From Thiohalorhabdus denitrificans (GTDB taxonomy: Bacteria > Pseudomonadota > Gammaproteobacteria > Thiohalorhabdales > Thiohalorhabdaceae), in assembly GCF_001399755.1 (NCBI RefSeq), contig NZ_LJCP01000010.1:248001-312000 (forward strand): DNA of 64,000 nucleotides, in the 5' to 3' direction. Below the pieces are notes generated by a model that worked only from the letters and a program-made list of their open reading frames with translations, ran no database searches and was not told the origin of the DNA. Positions 20,401-29,968 of the stretch are shown piece after piece; the stretch's first letter is position 1, and the number at the start of each line of letters is the position of its first letter. Both the position numbers and the translations under genes were made by a program.

Positions 20401-22830
20401 GTGAATTCCTGGCTCGGAAGAAAACCTGCGGTGGAGGCGCTTCCCCAATATCTGCACGAGCAGCGGGAGGACGTCTACCTGCTCCTGCGGCATTACCTGA
20501 GCCTGGACCGTTCCTTGCTGCTGCATTCGGACCTCTGGGACGAGCTGCTGCGGTTCTCCGAGGAAACGGTACCGGGTATGGAGAACACCCCCCTGGGCTG
20601 CCTAATCGCCGTCGCTCAGGAGGCGGTGCTGGAGGCCCCCTGGATCTGTTTCTCCATCCGTCCCTCCATCGCCACCTGGGAGTACCTGCGCTTCCACGTG
20701 GAGGAAGTAGAGTTCGAGCCCATCTCCGTGTCGGAGTTCCTCAAGTTCAAGGAGCGCCAGGTGACCCGGCGGGACCCCGAGGAGGACTGGACCCTGGAGG
20801 TGGACCTGGGACCCTTCTCCCGCGAGTTCCCCAAGCTGCAGGAAACGCGCTCCATCGGCCGCGGGGTAGAGTTCCTCAACCGGCGCCTCTCCAGCCAGCT
20901 CTTCCAGAGCCTGAACGGGGGGGACCAGAGCCTGCTGCGCTTCCTGCGCCTCCACCAGTACCGCGGCCAGCAGTTGATGCTGAACGGGGGTATCCAGAGC
21001 CTCGACGAGCTGCGCTCCGCGCTGCGCTACGCCGAGGTCTACCTGGCCCGGGCCGACCAGCGCGCCCCCTGGAGCGAGGTGGAGCCCCATCTCCGGGAGC
21101 TCGGCTTCGAGCCGGGTTGGGGCCGGGAGGTCGCCCGCATCCGCGATACCCTTCACCTGCTCTCCGACATCCTGGAGGCCCCGGAGCCCGCCACCCTGGA
21201 GCGGTTCCTGGGCCGCATCCCCATGATCTTCAGCCTGGCGGTAATCTCTCCCCACGGCTTCTTCGGCCAGTCCAACGTCCTCGGTAAGCCGGATACCGGG
21301 GGGCAAGTGGTCTACATTCTTGACCAGGTCCGGGCCCTGGAGTCGGAGATGCGGCAACGCATCTGGGAGCAGGGCCTGGACATCGAGCCCAAGATCCGCA
21401 TCCTCACCCGGCTTATTCCCGAGGCGGAGGGCACCACCTGCGACCAGCACCGCGAGCACGTGCTGGGGACCAAGTATACCCACATCCTGCGGGTGCCGTT
21501 CCGCACCGAACAGGGCGAGGTGGTGCCGCATTGGATCTCCCGCTTCGAGGTGTGGCCCTACCTGGAGCGCTTCACGGTGGAAGCGGAGAAGGAGCTCCTC
21601 GCCGACCTCGGCGGGCGCCCCGATCTGGTCATCGGTAACTATTCCGACGGCAACCTCGTGGCCACCCTGCTGGCGCAGCGTCTCCACGTGACCCAGTGCA
21701 ACATCGCCCACGCCCTGGAGAAGGCCAAGCACCTCTATTCGGACCTGTTCTGGGCCGACAACGAGGGGGAGTACCATTTCTCGGCCCAGTTCACGGCGGA
21801 CCTGATCGGCATGAACGCGGCGGATTTCATCATAACCTCCACCTACCAGGAGATCGCCGGGGATGCCGAGACCATGGGGCAGTACGAAAGTTATGAATCG
21901 TTTACCATGCCCGGTTTGTACCGCGTCCTGAACGGCATGGACATCTACGATCCAAAGTTCAACATCGTCTCGCCAGGCGCCGACCCGGAGGTGTACTTCC
22001 CGTATACGGAGGAGGGGCGGCGTCTCACGGGCCTCCACGAGGAGATCGCGGACCTGGTCTACGGCGGGGAGCGCTCCGATGCCCGCGGCCGCTTCCTGGA
22101 CCCCGACAAGCCGGTACTGTTTACCCTGGCCCGGCTTGATCGCATCAAGAACATCACCGGGCTGGTGGAATGGTTCGGGGCGAGCCCCCGGCTCCGCAAG
22201 GGGGCCAACCTTCTGGTGATCGCCGGCCACGTGGATGCGGGGAAGTCGGTGAACTGGGAGGAGCGGGCACAGATCGAGCGCATGCACGGGCTCATGGACA
22301 CCTACCGCCTGGACGGCGAGGTGCGCTGGCTGGGCACCCACCTGGACAAGAACCTGGCGGGGGAGTTGTACCGCTTCATCGCCGATCGCCGCGGGGCCTT
22401 CGTGCAGCCGGCCCTGTTCGAGGCCTTCGGCCTCACGGTGATCGAGGCCATGACCTCCGGTCTGCCCACCTTCGCCACCTCCTACGGGGGGCCGCTGGAG
22501 ATCATCGAGGACGGGGTGTCGGGCTTCCACATCAACCCCAACCACGGGGACCAATCGGCGGAGACCATGGCGGACTTCCTCGAGCGCTGCGCCGCCGATC
22601 CCGGGCACTGGGAGCGGGTCTCCCGGGCCGCGGTGGAGCGGGTGCGTGCCCGGTACACCTGGGAACTGTACGCCGAGCGGATGATGACCCTGTCCCGCAT
22701 CTACGGCTTCTGGAAGTACGTCACCAACCTGGAGCGTGATGAGACCCGGCGCTACCTGGAAATGTTCTATGGGCTGCAGTTCCGTCCCCTGGCGCGGAAG
22801 GTGGGGGAATCCGGTGGGCGCGAGGGATAG
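20401..22830 (+). CDS. susA: sucrose synthase (GT4)
   Basis: Reversibly converts sucrose plus NDP to fructose plus NDP-glucose. 809 residues, the size of plant and bacterial sucrose synthases. The N-terminal regulatory region (about 1-270) lacks the phospho-Ser segment of plant enzymes. The GT-B core begins [20 protein letters not shown], and the E-x7-E motif lies in [23 protein letters not shown] start with AGGTGGG upstream. Known bacterial enzymes often prefer ADP and so yield ADP-glucose, which would feed GlgA directly; the nucleotide preference here is not proven. It is divergent from the mltB gene. Confidence 0.95.
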   Translation: MNSWLGRKPAVEALPQYLHEQREDVYLLLRHYLSLDRSLLLHSDLWDELLRFSEETVPGMENTPLGCLIAVAQEAVLEAPWICFSIRPSIATWEYLRFHVEEVEFEPISVSEFLKFKERQVTRRDPEEDWTLEVDLGPFSREFPKLQETRSIGRGVEFLNRRLSSQLFQSLNGGDQSLLRFLRLHQYRGQQLMLNGGIQSLDELRSALRYAEVYLARADQRAPWSEVEPHLRELGFEPGWGREVARIRDTLHLLSDILEAPEPATLERFLGRIPMIFSLAVISPHGFFGQSNVLGKPDTGGQVVYILDQVRALESEMRQRIWEQGLDIEPKIRILTRLIPEAEGTTCDQHREHVLGTKYTHILRVPFRTEQGEVVPHWISRFEVWPYLERFTVEAEKELLADLGGRPDLVIGNYSDGNLVATLLAQRLHVTQCNIAHALEKAKHLYSDLFWADNEGEYHFSAQFTADLIGMNAADFIITSTYQEIAGDAETMGQYESYESFTMPGLYRVLNGMDIYDPKFNIVSPGADPEVYFPYTEEGRRLTGLHEEIADLVYGGERSDARGRFLDPDKPVLFTLARLDRIKNITGLVEWFGASPRLRKGANLLVIAGHVDAGKSVNWEERAQIERMHGLMDTYRLDGEVRWLGTHLDKNLAGELYRFIADRRGAFVQPALFEAFGLTVIEAMTSGLPTFATSYGGPLEIIEDGVSGFHINPNHGDQSAETMADFLERCAADPGHWERVSRAAVERVRARYTWELYAERMMTLSRIYGFWKYVTNLERDETRRYLEMFYGLQFRPLARKVGESGGREG

Positions 22831-22917
22831 CTGGGATCCGGTAAAAAGGGGGGATCCGATGGAGACATGGAGTGACGGCGGTGGAGGCGTGCGGGCCGTT
22901 CCCGGGGGAGGTCGTGC

Positions 22918-25341
22918 ATGGTGAGCCCCCGGGAAGGAACGGGGGTCCGCCGCTCGACCCTGTTCATCCTCTCCATCCTGGTCATCGAGGTGGTGGCCCT
23001 GTCCGCGCTGGTCTGGAACTCGGTGCGGATCCTCAACAGCAGCCACGACCAGCTGATCGAGTCGTCGGCCGATCAGGTCAACGACCTCCTGGGCCAATCC
23101 GTGGCCCCGGCCCTGGCGGCCTCCGATCCCCCCCGGGTACAGGCGGTCCTGGAGCGGCTTTCCGAGGGAGCCAACCTGGAATACGTCCGGGTCCTGGACC
23201 GCGAGGGCCGGGTGGTGGCCTCTCTGGGCAATCCCCCCGAGGAGCTCCGGGAGGATGCGCGGCCCAGCGAGGCCGGGCCGGAGGGTGTCTACGACGCATC
23301 CAGCGCGATTCGGGGCGAAGGCGAGCGCCTCGGCACGCTGCTTACCGGCCATTCCCTGGCCCCCGGCCGGGCCTTCACCAGCCAGGCCAAGCTGCAGAAC
23401 GCCCTGATCGGCGGCGTTGAGATCGTCCTGACCATCCTGGCGACCCTGATCCTGGGCCTCTCCTTCACGCGCAATCTCCGGCGCCTCGAGGCCGGGGCCC
23501 GGGCGCTCGCCCAGGGCGAATACTCCCACCGGATCCCGGTGAAGGGCCAGGACGACTTCGCCCCGGTGGCGCGCTCCTTCAACGACATGGCGGCCAGCCT
23601 GACCGGCGCCCGCCGGGAGCTGGAGGAGAAGAACCGGGCCCTGGAGCGTCAGGCGCGTCACTTCCGCACCCTCCTGGACGGGGTGGAGGCGGTGGTGGTG
23701 GAGGGCGACCCCAACACGCTCCAGCTCACCTACGTCAGCCAGGAGGCCGGGAACCTCCTCGGGTATCCCGTCACCCGCTGGTTCCAGCCCGGCTTCTGGG
23801 AGGAGCATGTCCACCCGGAGGACCGGGAGACCTTCTTGGCCGGGGTGTCCGGCCACCTGGACGCCCCGGGGTCCTTCAGCCTGGACTTCCGCATGCTTCA
23901 CCGGGACGGCCACGCGGTCTGGGTGCGGGCCATCAACGCCGTGGACCGGGACGAGGACGGCGGGTTGATCCTGCGCGGCCTCCTCCTTGACGTCACCAAG
24001 GAGAAGCACTCCGCCGAGCGCATAATCTACCTGGCCGACCACGATCCGCTCACGGGTCTGTTCAACCGGGGGCGCTTCCAGGAGGAGCTGGAGCGCAACG
24101 TGACCTACGCCCAGAGCTACGGCCATGACGGCGCGCTGCTGGTGCTCGGTATCGACCGCTTCAAGTACATCAACGACACGCTGGGCCACCGCACCGGGGA
24201 CCACTACCTGCACGCGGTGGCTTCCGCCCTACAGGACACCATCAGCGAGGTGGACGTGGTCGGGCGGCTGGGCGGCGACGAGTTCGGCATCATTCGCCCC
24301 AAGGCCACCCCCGAGGAGATGGAGGAGCTGGCCGGGGCCCTCCGTGCCCGCTTGGCGCAGCCCTTGTTGGAATCGGGGGAATACCTCTCGGCGGCCACCG
24401 CGAGCATGGGCATGGTGTTCTTCCCCCGTAACGGCGTCCGGGCCGACGACCTCTTGGCGCGGGCGGACGTGGCCCTCGGTACCGCCAAGGAGGAGGGCCG
24501 GGACCGCCTGCACCACTACCACGAGGGCGCCGAGGCCATCGGCCGCATGCGGGCCAAGATCAAATGGGAGGACCGCATCCGGCGGGCCCTGCGCGAGGAC
24601 CGGTTCCGCTTCCATTACCAGCCCATCATTCACCTGCGCAGCGGCGCGGTCAGCCACTACGAGGTGCTGTTGCGCATGGAGGGGGAGGATGGCGAGCTGG
24701 TCGGGCCCGGGGCCTTCCTCGATACGGCCGAACGGTTCGGGATGATCGGGGAGATCGACCGCTGGGTCCTGGAGAACGCCATCCGGGTCCAGGGGGAATC
24801 CCGCCAGGTGGGCCGGCCGGTGAAGCTGGCGGTCAACCTCTCCGGGCGCCATCTGGGCCGCTCGGACATCCTGGAGCTCATGAATTCCGCCATCGAGCGC
24901 CATGGTGCGGATCCCCAGGCGCTGACCTTCGAGGTGACCGAGACCGCCGCCGTGGAGAACCTCACCCGCGCCCGCCAGTTCATCCACAGCCTGCGGGAGC
25001 GGGGCTGCCGGGTGGCCCTGGACGACTTCGGGGTGGGCTTCTCCTCCTTCCACTACCTCAAGAACCTGCCCGTGGACATGGTCAAGATCGACGGCAGCTT
25101 CGTCCGGGCCCTGGACCGGGACGAGTTCGACCGGCGCTTCGTCCAGGCCATGAGCGACCTGACCGCGAGCCTGGGGATCGAGAGCGTGGGCGAGTTCGTG
25201 GAAAGCGGGCGGATCGCCGAGATCCTGGAGGAGCTGGGGGTGGGCATGGGCCAGGGCTTCCACCTGGGGCGGCCCGCCCCTTGGTTCCTGGAAGGAGGGG
25301 TTCCGGCGGGGGAGGGCTGGCGGAGCGCCGGCGGGGAATAG
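22918..25341 (+). CDS. membrane HAMP-PAS-GGDEF-EAL cyclic-di-GMP enzyme
   Basis: 807 residues. Order: TM1 (about 15-35), periplasmic sensor (36-155), TM2 (160-182), HAMP (183-235), coiled coil, PAS/PAC (245-365), GGDEF (370-525) and EAL (545-800). The GGDEF active site is intact (GRLGGDEFGIIR), but the preceding inhibitory-site position reads SEVD rather than RxxD. The EAL signature is EVL with Glu kept, and FEVTETAAV, DDFGVGFSSFHYL, VKIDGSFV and GQGFHLGRP are present, so phosphodiesterase activity is plausible. Start at 22918 with a GGGGGAGG ribosome site. It likely tunes c-di-GMP in response to a periplasmic cue. Confidence 0.95.
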   Translation: MVSPREGTGVRRSTLFILSILVIEVVALSALVWNSVRILNSSHDQLIESSADQVNDLLGQSVAPALAASDPPRVQAVLERLSEGANLEYVRVLDREGRVVASLGNPPEELREDARPSEAGPEGVYDASSAIRGEGERLGTLLTGHSLAPGRAFTSQAKLQNALIGGVEIVLTILATLILGLSFTRNLRRLEAGARALAQGEYSHRIPVKGQDDFAPVARSFNDMAASLTGARRELEEKNRALERQARHFRTLLDGVEAVVVEGDPNTLQLTYVSQEAGNLLGYPVTRWFQPGFWEEHVHPEDRETFLAGVSGHLDAPGSFSLDFRMLHRDGHAVWVRAINAVDRDEDGGLILRGLLLDVTKEKHSAERIIYLADHDPLTGLFNRGRFQEELERNVTYAQSYGHDGALLVLGIDRFKYINDTLGHRTGDHYLHAVASALQDTISEVDVVGRLGGDEFGIIRPKATPEEMEELAGALRARLAQPLLESGEYLSAATASMGMVFFPRNGVRADDLLARADVALGTAKEEGRDRLHHYHEGAEAIGRMRAKIKWEDRIRRALREDRFRFHYQPIIHLRSGAVSHYEVLLRMEGEDGELVGPGAFLDTAERFGMIGEIDRWVLENAIRVQGESRQVGRPVKLAVNLSGRHLGRSDILELMNSAIERHGADPQALTFEVTETAAVENLTRARQFIHSLRERGCRVALDDFGVGFSSFHYLKNLPVDMVKIDGSFVRALDRDEFDRRFVQAMSDLTASLGIESVGEFVESGRIAEILEELGVGMGQGFHLGRPAPWFLEGGVPAGEGWRSAGGE

Positions 25342-25373
25342 GGAGGCGCGGGGCCACGCCCCCGCGGCCGGCC

Positions 25374-25682
25374 TCAGTCGTCCCCGGAGGGGTCCGGATG
25401 CCAGCCGGCGGCGCGTGCCTGGCGAACCGCTTCGTCGTAGATGCGCTCGTGGCGTTGCCGGAGATCGTCGGGCAGGTTGCTCACCAGGTGGCCATAGGGC
25501 TCCCAGGCCTCAAGGACCTGGGCGTGGAGCTGTTCCAGCCGGCCGTAATCCCACCCCTCGCAGGTCTCCGTCTCGGGAAGGATCCCGAACACCCAGGCGT
25601 CCCGGATGATGCGCCCGGCGTCGGTCATGCCGCCGTACTGGTCCTGGTGGATCCCCGGATAGACGGGGCGTTGCTGAGCCAT
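25374..25682 (-). CDS. conserved hypothetical protein
   Basis: 102 residues, soluble and acidic, with no signal peptide. It is rich in aromatic residues and His, with segments VYPGIHQDQYGGMTDAGRII, RDAWVFGILPETETCEGWDY and a C-terminal helical part LRQRHERIYDEAVRQARAAG. The family was not recognised. Codon use matches the neighbours, supporting a real gene. It is convergent with the GGDEF-EAL gene, 32 bp away. Confidence 0.7.
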   Translation of the reverse strand: MAQQRPVYPGIHQDQYGGMTDAGRIIRDAWVFGILPETETCEGWDYGRLEQLHAQVLEAWEPYGHLVSNLPDDLRQRHERIYDEAVRQARAAGWHPDPSGDD

Positions 25683-25807
25683 GATCGCTACTCCCGTGGT
25701 CCGTTTGGCGGGTGGCCAGTATATCCTGCCGGAGCCGGTAGGCGCATCGGGAGCGGGGCCGCTCTTCCCGACCCTGTCCCTAGCGGGGAGGTGGGGGATC
25801 CGATGGG

Positions 25808-26467
25808 CTACCGGCCCTTCTTGCTGTCGAGCACGTCGCTGATCCGATTCGCCACCTTCTCGCGTACACCCTCAACCTCCTGGAGCTCTTCTTTGGAAGC
25901 CTGAAAGACCGCCCGGGCGGTGCCGAAATGGCGGAGCAGGGCCCGGGCCAGTTCCGGGTCAACGCCGGGGAGGCCCTCCACCAGAAAGCGGATGGCCTCG
26001 CGGCGGGTCTCCGGCTGGTTGGGGCGCAGCGGCCGATCGTCCTCGGGTACCTGGTGCTGGGTCTCCACCGCCAGCGCGTACAGGAGCATGGCGGAGTCCT
26101 TGGGGCTCGGGCTATAGAGCACCGGGATTTCGAGGGTGCCCGTAAGGTAGCCGATGGCCCAGTGGACATCGAAGGGGGTCTGGTGGAAGCGGGCCGTGAA
26201 AAAGTCCCCCTCCAGCAGGAACATGGGGCGGCGGTAGTGGGCCTTCATGCGGTTGGCCGTGTCGAAGACCGCCTTGTCCACCACCGCCAGGATGAAGTCG
26301 GTGCCCGACTTGTAGTCCACAACGGTCTCGCCGTCGAGGACGAAATCGCCCACGTCCAGCTCCTCGAAGTCGAGGTTCACCCCCTGGATCTCCTGGAGGT
26401 GCCCGGCGAGGCGGCTTTCCTGGCCGGGGTCGGCGGTTAGGGTGACGCTGGTTCCAAGCCGGGACAT
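25808..26467 (-). CDS. ERCC4/XPF-type nuclease domain protein with C-terminal HhH
   Basis: 219 residues. The N-terminal part (about 1-140) resembles an ERCC4 nuclease domain: GDFVLDGETVVDYKSGTDFI aligns with the XPF/Hef stretch that carries the metal-binding GDxnERKxxxD motif. Here the ERK triad reads DYK, while the preceding GD and following Asp are kept. The C-terminal part (about 160-215) has two helix-hairpin-helix motifs (EGLPGVDPELARALLRHFGT, LQEVEGVREKVANRI) expected to bind branched DNA. Probably a structure-specific nuclease; activity with the changed triad is unproven. A stand-alone gene of this kind is uncommon in bacteria. Confidence 0.8.
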   Translation of the reverse strand: MSRLGTSVTLTADPGQESRLAGHLQEIQGVNLDFEELDVGDFVLDGETVVDYKSGTDFILAVVDKAVFDTANRMKAHYRRPMFLLEGDFFTARFHQTPFDVHWAIGYLTGTLEIPVLYSPSPKDSAMLLYALAVETQHQVPEDDRPLRPNQPETRREAIRFLVEGLPGVDPELARALLRHFGTARAVFQASKEELQEVEGVREKVANRISDVLDSKKGR

Positions 26468-26569
26468 GGGACGGCCTCCATGGAGAAGGGGGGAGGGAGG
26501 CGGGGAACGCTACCATCCCCGTACCGGGGAAATCCAGACCTGAAGGGTCGGGAAAACCGTGCAGAGGGG

Positions 26570-28453
26570 TCAGCCGTCCGAGGCCTCCAGGCGCTCGCTC
26601 GCCTCCAGCCAGGCCTCCTCGGCTTCGGTCAGGGCCTTATCCACCTGGCCCTGCTCCTGGAGCAGCTCCTGCAGCCGGTCCTTCTCCCCGTCGCCGTAGA
26701 GGCCCGGATTGGCCAGGGCCTGGTCCAGCTCCTGCTTGCGTCGGTTGAGGCGGTCCACCTCCTTCTCCCAACGCAGGATCTCGTCGCGCAAGGGCTTCAG
26801 CTCCTTGCGGCGCTCGGCGGCGGCACGCCGGCGGTCCCGATCCTTGGCAGGCTGTCCCGGCCCGGCGGGCTCGGCCGGTCCCTCGCTGCGCTCCAGGAGC
26901 CACCGCCGATAATCCTCCAGGTCCCCGTCGAAGGCCTGCACGGTCCCGGAGTCCACTAGCCACAGCCGGTCGGTCACCGAGCGCAGGAGGTGGCGATCGT
27001 GGGAGACGGTCACCAGTGCGCCCGGAAATTCCTGCAGGGCCAGGGTGAGGGCGTGGCGCATCTCGAGGTCGAGATGGTTGGTGGGCTCGTCCATGAGCAG
27101 GAGGTTGGGGCGGCGGTACACCAGCAGGGCCAGGGCGAGCCGGGCCTTCTCCCCGCCGGACAGCGGCGCCGTCGGTTCGAGGGCGGAATCGCCCCGGAAC
27201 CCGAAGCCGCCCAGGAAGTCTCGCAGGTTTTGGGGCTGGGCCTCGGGGTCCAGGCGTTGCAGATGGAGCATGGGGCTCGCCTCCGGGTCCAGGTGATCCA
27301 CCTGGTGCTGGGCGAAATAACCCACCTGGAGCCCCTGGGCGGGGTCGCGCAGGCCGCCTTGCGGCTGGAGGCGCCCCGCCAGGACCTGGATGAGGGTGGA
27401 CTTGCCGGCGCCGTTGGGACCCAAGAGGCCGATGCGGTCCCCCGGATGGAGCTCCAGGCTGACCTTCCGGAGGACGGGCTCGCTGTCGTAACCGGCGCGC
27501 AGGTCCTTGAGGCCGAGAAGGGGGGTGGGCAGCCTGGCCGGCTCCGGGAAGCCGAACTGGAAGGGGTCCTCGGCGTGGGCGGCCGATACCTGCTGCATGC
27601 GCTCCAGGGCCTTGATGCGGCTCTGGGCCTGCCGCGCCTTGGAGGCCTGGGCGCGGAAACGGTCCACGAAGCGCTGGATGCGCGCCACTTCCTTCTGCTG
27701 CTTCTCGTAGGCGGCCTGCTGTTGGGCCTTCTCCTCCGCGTAGCGAACCTCGAAGTCCGAGTAGTTGCCGGGGTAAAGCTTGAGGGTGCCCCGCTGGAAG
27801 TGGACCACCCGGTCCACCACCGCGTCGAGGAAGTCCCGGTCGTGGGAGATGAGCAGCAGGGTCCCGGGATAGGCCGCCAGCCAATCCTGGAGGCGCAGGA
27901 CCGCATCCAGGTCCAGATGGTTGGTGGGCTCGTCCAGGAGCAGGAGCTCGGCCCGGGCCATCAGGGTCCGGGCTAGGTTCAGGCGCATGCGCCAGCCGCC
28001 GGAGAAGGCCGCCACAGGGGCGTTTTCCTCGGCGGAGGAGAATCCCAGGCCGTGGAGCAGCCGGGCGGCCCGGGAGCGGGCGGTGTAGCCGTCGATGGCG
28101 TGGAGGTGGGCATGCAGCTCCCCCAGGCGCACCCCGTCCCCGGCAACCTCCGCCTCGGCGAGGGCCGCCTCGGTGGCGCGCAGGTCCTCGTCGCCGTCCA
28201 GGACGTAGTCGATGGCGGCCTGGGAGAGGCCGGGAACCTCCTGAGCCATCCAGGCGATGCGCCAGTGGCGGGGGAGGCTCACCGAACCGGTGTCCGGCTC
28301 CAGTTCGCCGCGCACCAGGGAGAAGAGGCTGGTCTTTCCCGTGCCGTTGGCGCCGACCACCCCCACCTTCTGGCCGGGGTGGATGGAGAGGCTGACGTCC
28401 CGGAGCAGCTCCCGGGGGCCGCGTCGCAGGGTGATGTTGGCCAGTTCGAGCAT
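26570..28453 (-). CDS. ABC-F family ATPase (YheS/Uup-like)
   Basis: 627 residues with two ABC ATPase domains and no membrane segment, the ABC-F layout. Walker A: GANGTGKTSL and GPNGAGKSTL. Signature motifs: FSGGWRMRL and LSGGEKARL. Walker B: LLLLDEPTNHLDLDAV and LLLMDEPTNHLDLEMR. The interdomain linker (about 235-300) is charged and coiled. A C-terminal coiled coil (about 545-625) resembles the Uup/YheS tail. ABC-F proteins act on ribosomes to relieve translational stalling, or in antibiotic protection; the subfamily seems closest to YheS. Confidence 0.93.
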   Translation of the reverse strand: MLELANITLRRGPRELLRDVSLSIHPGQKVGVVGANGTGKTSLFSLVRGELEPDTGSVSLPRHWRIAWMAQEVPGLSQAAIDYVLDGDEDLRATEAALAEAEVAGDGVRLGELHAHLHAIDGYTARSRAARLLHGLGFSSAEENAPVAAFSGGWRMRLNLARTLMARAELLLLDEPTNHLDLDAVLRLQDWLAAYPGTLLLISHDRDFLDAVVDRVVHFQRGTLKLYPGNYSDFEVRYAEEKAQQQAAYEKQQKEVARIQRFVDRFRAQASKARQAQSRIKALERMQQVSAAHAEDPFQFGFPEPARLPTPLLGLKDLRAGYDSEPVLRKVSLELHPGDRIGLLGPNGAGKSTLIQVLAGRLQPQGGLRDPAQGLQVGYFAQHQVDHLDPEASPMLHLQRLDPEAQPQNLRDFLGGFGFRGDSALEPTAPLSGGEKARLALALLVYRRPNLLLMDEPTNHLDLEMRHALTLALQEFPGALVTVSHDRHLLRSVTDRLWLVDSGTVQAFDGDLEDYRRWLLERSEGPAEPAGPGQPAKDRDRRRAAAERRKELKPLRDEILRWEKEVDRLNRRKQELDQALANPGLYGDGEKDRLQELLQEQGQVDKALTEAEEAWLEASERLEASDG

Positions 28454-28498
28454 GGCGCCGATTCTAACAGTCAGGGCGAGGCGTTTCTCCCGGGCGCC

Positions 28499-29449
28499 TC
28501 AGTATCGCTCCCGCAGGTCCATGCCCTTGTATAGGTGGGCCACCTCCTCGGCGTAGCCGTTGAACATCTCGGTGTCCCGCCGGAGGAACTCGCCGATGCG
28601 GCGCTCGTGGGCCTGGCTCCAGCGGGGATGGGGGACGTTGGGGTTTACGTTGGCGTAGAAGCCGTATTCCGCGGGGGCCGCCTGGTGCCAGCTGGTCAGG
28701 GGCTCCTCCCGGGTGAGGCGGATGCGGACGATGGACTTGATGCTCTTGAAGCCGTACTTCCAGGGAACCACCAGGCGCAGGGGCGCGCCGTTCTGGTTGG
28801 GAAGGGCCCGCCCGTACATGCCCACCGCCAGGATGGTCAGGGGATGGAGGGCTTCATCCAGGCGCAGGCCTTCCACGTAGGGCCAATCCAGAACCTCCCG
28901 GCGCTGGCCCGGGAGGCGCTCCAGATCGTGGATGGCGGTGAATTCCACGTAACGGGCCGCGGAAGTGGGCTCGAAGCGCTTTAGGAGGTCGGCAAGGGGG
29001 AAGCCCACCCAGGGGATGACCATGGACCAGCCTTCCACGCAGCGCAGGCGGTAGATCCGCTCCTCCAGGGTATGGGGGCGCAACAGGTCTTCCAGGGCCA
29101 GCCGCCCGGGCCGGGCCACCTCGCCGGCGATCTCCACGGACCAGGGTTCGGTGGGGAGACGGTCGGCGAGGCGGGCCGGGTCGGATTTGGAAGTGCCGAG
29201 CTCGTAGAAATTGTTGTAGGTAGTGGCCTGCTCGCGGGGGGTGGGCTCCTCCGCCGTGCTGAAGGGTCCGGGCTCGGGATCCTCGATCCGGACGCCAGCG
29301 CGGGTGGAGGCCGCGGTCCAAAGGGCCGGGCCGGCCAGGATCCCCAGGGCGCCGGCCGCCCCCTGGCGCAGGAAACGGCGACGGCCCCGGTGGATCTCCT
29401 CCGGGGTAACCTCCCGATCGGGCGGGGAAGAGGGGCGTGGGCGGTGCAT
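28499..29449 (-). CDS. msrP: protein-methionine-sulfoxide reductase catalytic subunit MsrP (YedY-type)
   Basis: Periplasmic molybdopterin enzyme that repairs oxidised methionines in envelope proteins. 316 residues. The N-terminus carries a twin-arginine signal ([15 protein letters not shown]). The molybdenum ligand Cys lies in [18 protein letters not shown]. The C-terminal part has [20 protein letters not shown] and [11 protein letters not shown], typical of YedY. The haem-membrane partner MsrQ is not adjacent, unlike in E. coli, so electrons must come from a gene elsewhere. It is 13 bp upstream-adjacent to an Slp-like gene on the same strand. Confidence 0.94.
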   Translation of the reverse strand: MHRPRPSSPPDREVTPEEIHRGRRRFLRQGAAGALGILAGPALWTAASTRAGVRIEDPEPGPFSTAEEPTPREQATTYNNFYELGTSKSDPARLADRLPTEPWSVEIAGEVARPGRLALEDLLRPHTLEERIYRLRCVEGWSMVIPWVGFPLADLLKRFEPTSAARYVEFTAIHDLERLPGQRREVLDWPYVEGLRLDEALHPLTILAVGMYGRALPNQNGAPLRLVVPWKYGFKSIKSIVRIRLTREEPLTSWHQAAPAEYGFYANVNPNVPHPRWSQAHERRIGEFLRRDTEMFNGYAEEVAHLYKGMDLRERY

Positions 29450-29462
29450 AGACCCTCCGGTG

Positions 29463-29963
29463 TCAGCCCCCGAAGATCACGCCGATCCCGAAATGGAAGC
29501 GCGGACCGGCGGGGGAGCGGCGGTCCTCGGCCCAGAGCTCCTTGTCCTCCACCGCCACCACCGGGTAGGTGTACTCGGCCTCGCCGATGCGGCCCTTGCG
29601 GGTCCCCTTCAGGGTTCCGGAAACGGTAACCCGGCGTCCCGGCGTGTAGTCGGCAGTCTCCAGGTAGCCCTCCGCCTCGGCCAGGAACCGGCCCTGGGGA
29701 TCGGCTTCCACGTCGGGCTTTTGGCGGCCATCCAGGGGATAGGCCAGGATCTCCAGACGGGTCCGTTCCTCCAGGTTGGTAGCGTTGACAATGACCCCGC
29801 CCCAGAGCACCTGGGATCCTTCCAGAGAGGGCATGTCCCGTTTGGCCTCCCGGGGGGTCACCTCTACGACCCCCTCATCCACGGGGAAGCGCGGGGTGCT
29901 GGCGCAGGCTGCCAGCGCCAGGATCCAGAGGGTCGCAAAGAGGCCGCGGCGGAAGGTGCGCAT
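29463..29963 (-). CDS. Slp-family outer-membrane lipoprotein (second of a pair)
   Basis: 166 residues from the ATG at 29963. A lipoprotein signal ([16 protein letters not shown]) has Cys as the predicted lipid-bearing residue. The mature part matches the Slp starvation-lipoprotein domain: [42 protein letters not shown] and [20 protein letters not shown]. Slp proteins sit in the outer membrane and are induced by carbon starvation or acid in E. coli. It follows its paralogue by only 5 bp, so the two form an operon made by duplication. Confidence 0.9.
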   Translation of the reverse strand: MRTFRRGLFATLWILALAACASTPRFPVDEGVVEVTPREAKRDMPSLEGSQVLWGGVIVNATNLEERTRLEILAYPLDGRQKPDVEADPQGRFLAEAEGYLETADYTPGRRVTVSGTLKGTRKGRIGEAEYTYPVVAVEDKELWAEDRRSPAGPRFHFGIGVIFGG

Positions 29964-29968
29964 GGTGG

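Noticed and set aside
20602-24213. A 1203-codon open frame on the minus strand across susA and the GGDEF-EAL gene
   Set aside because: It is a high-G+C antisense artefact; both plus-strand genes are intact and family-matched through the same bases.
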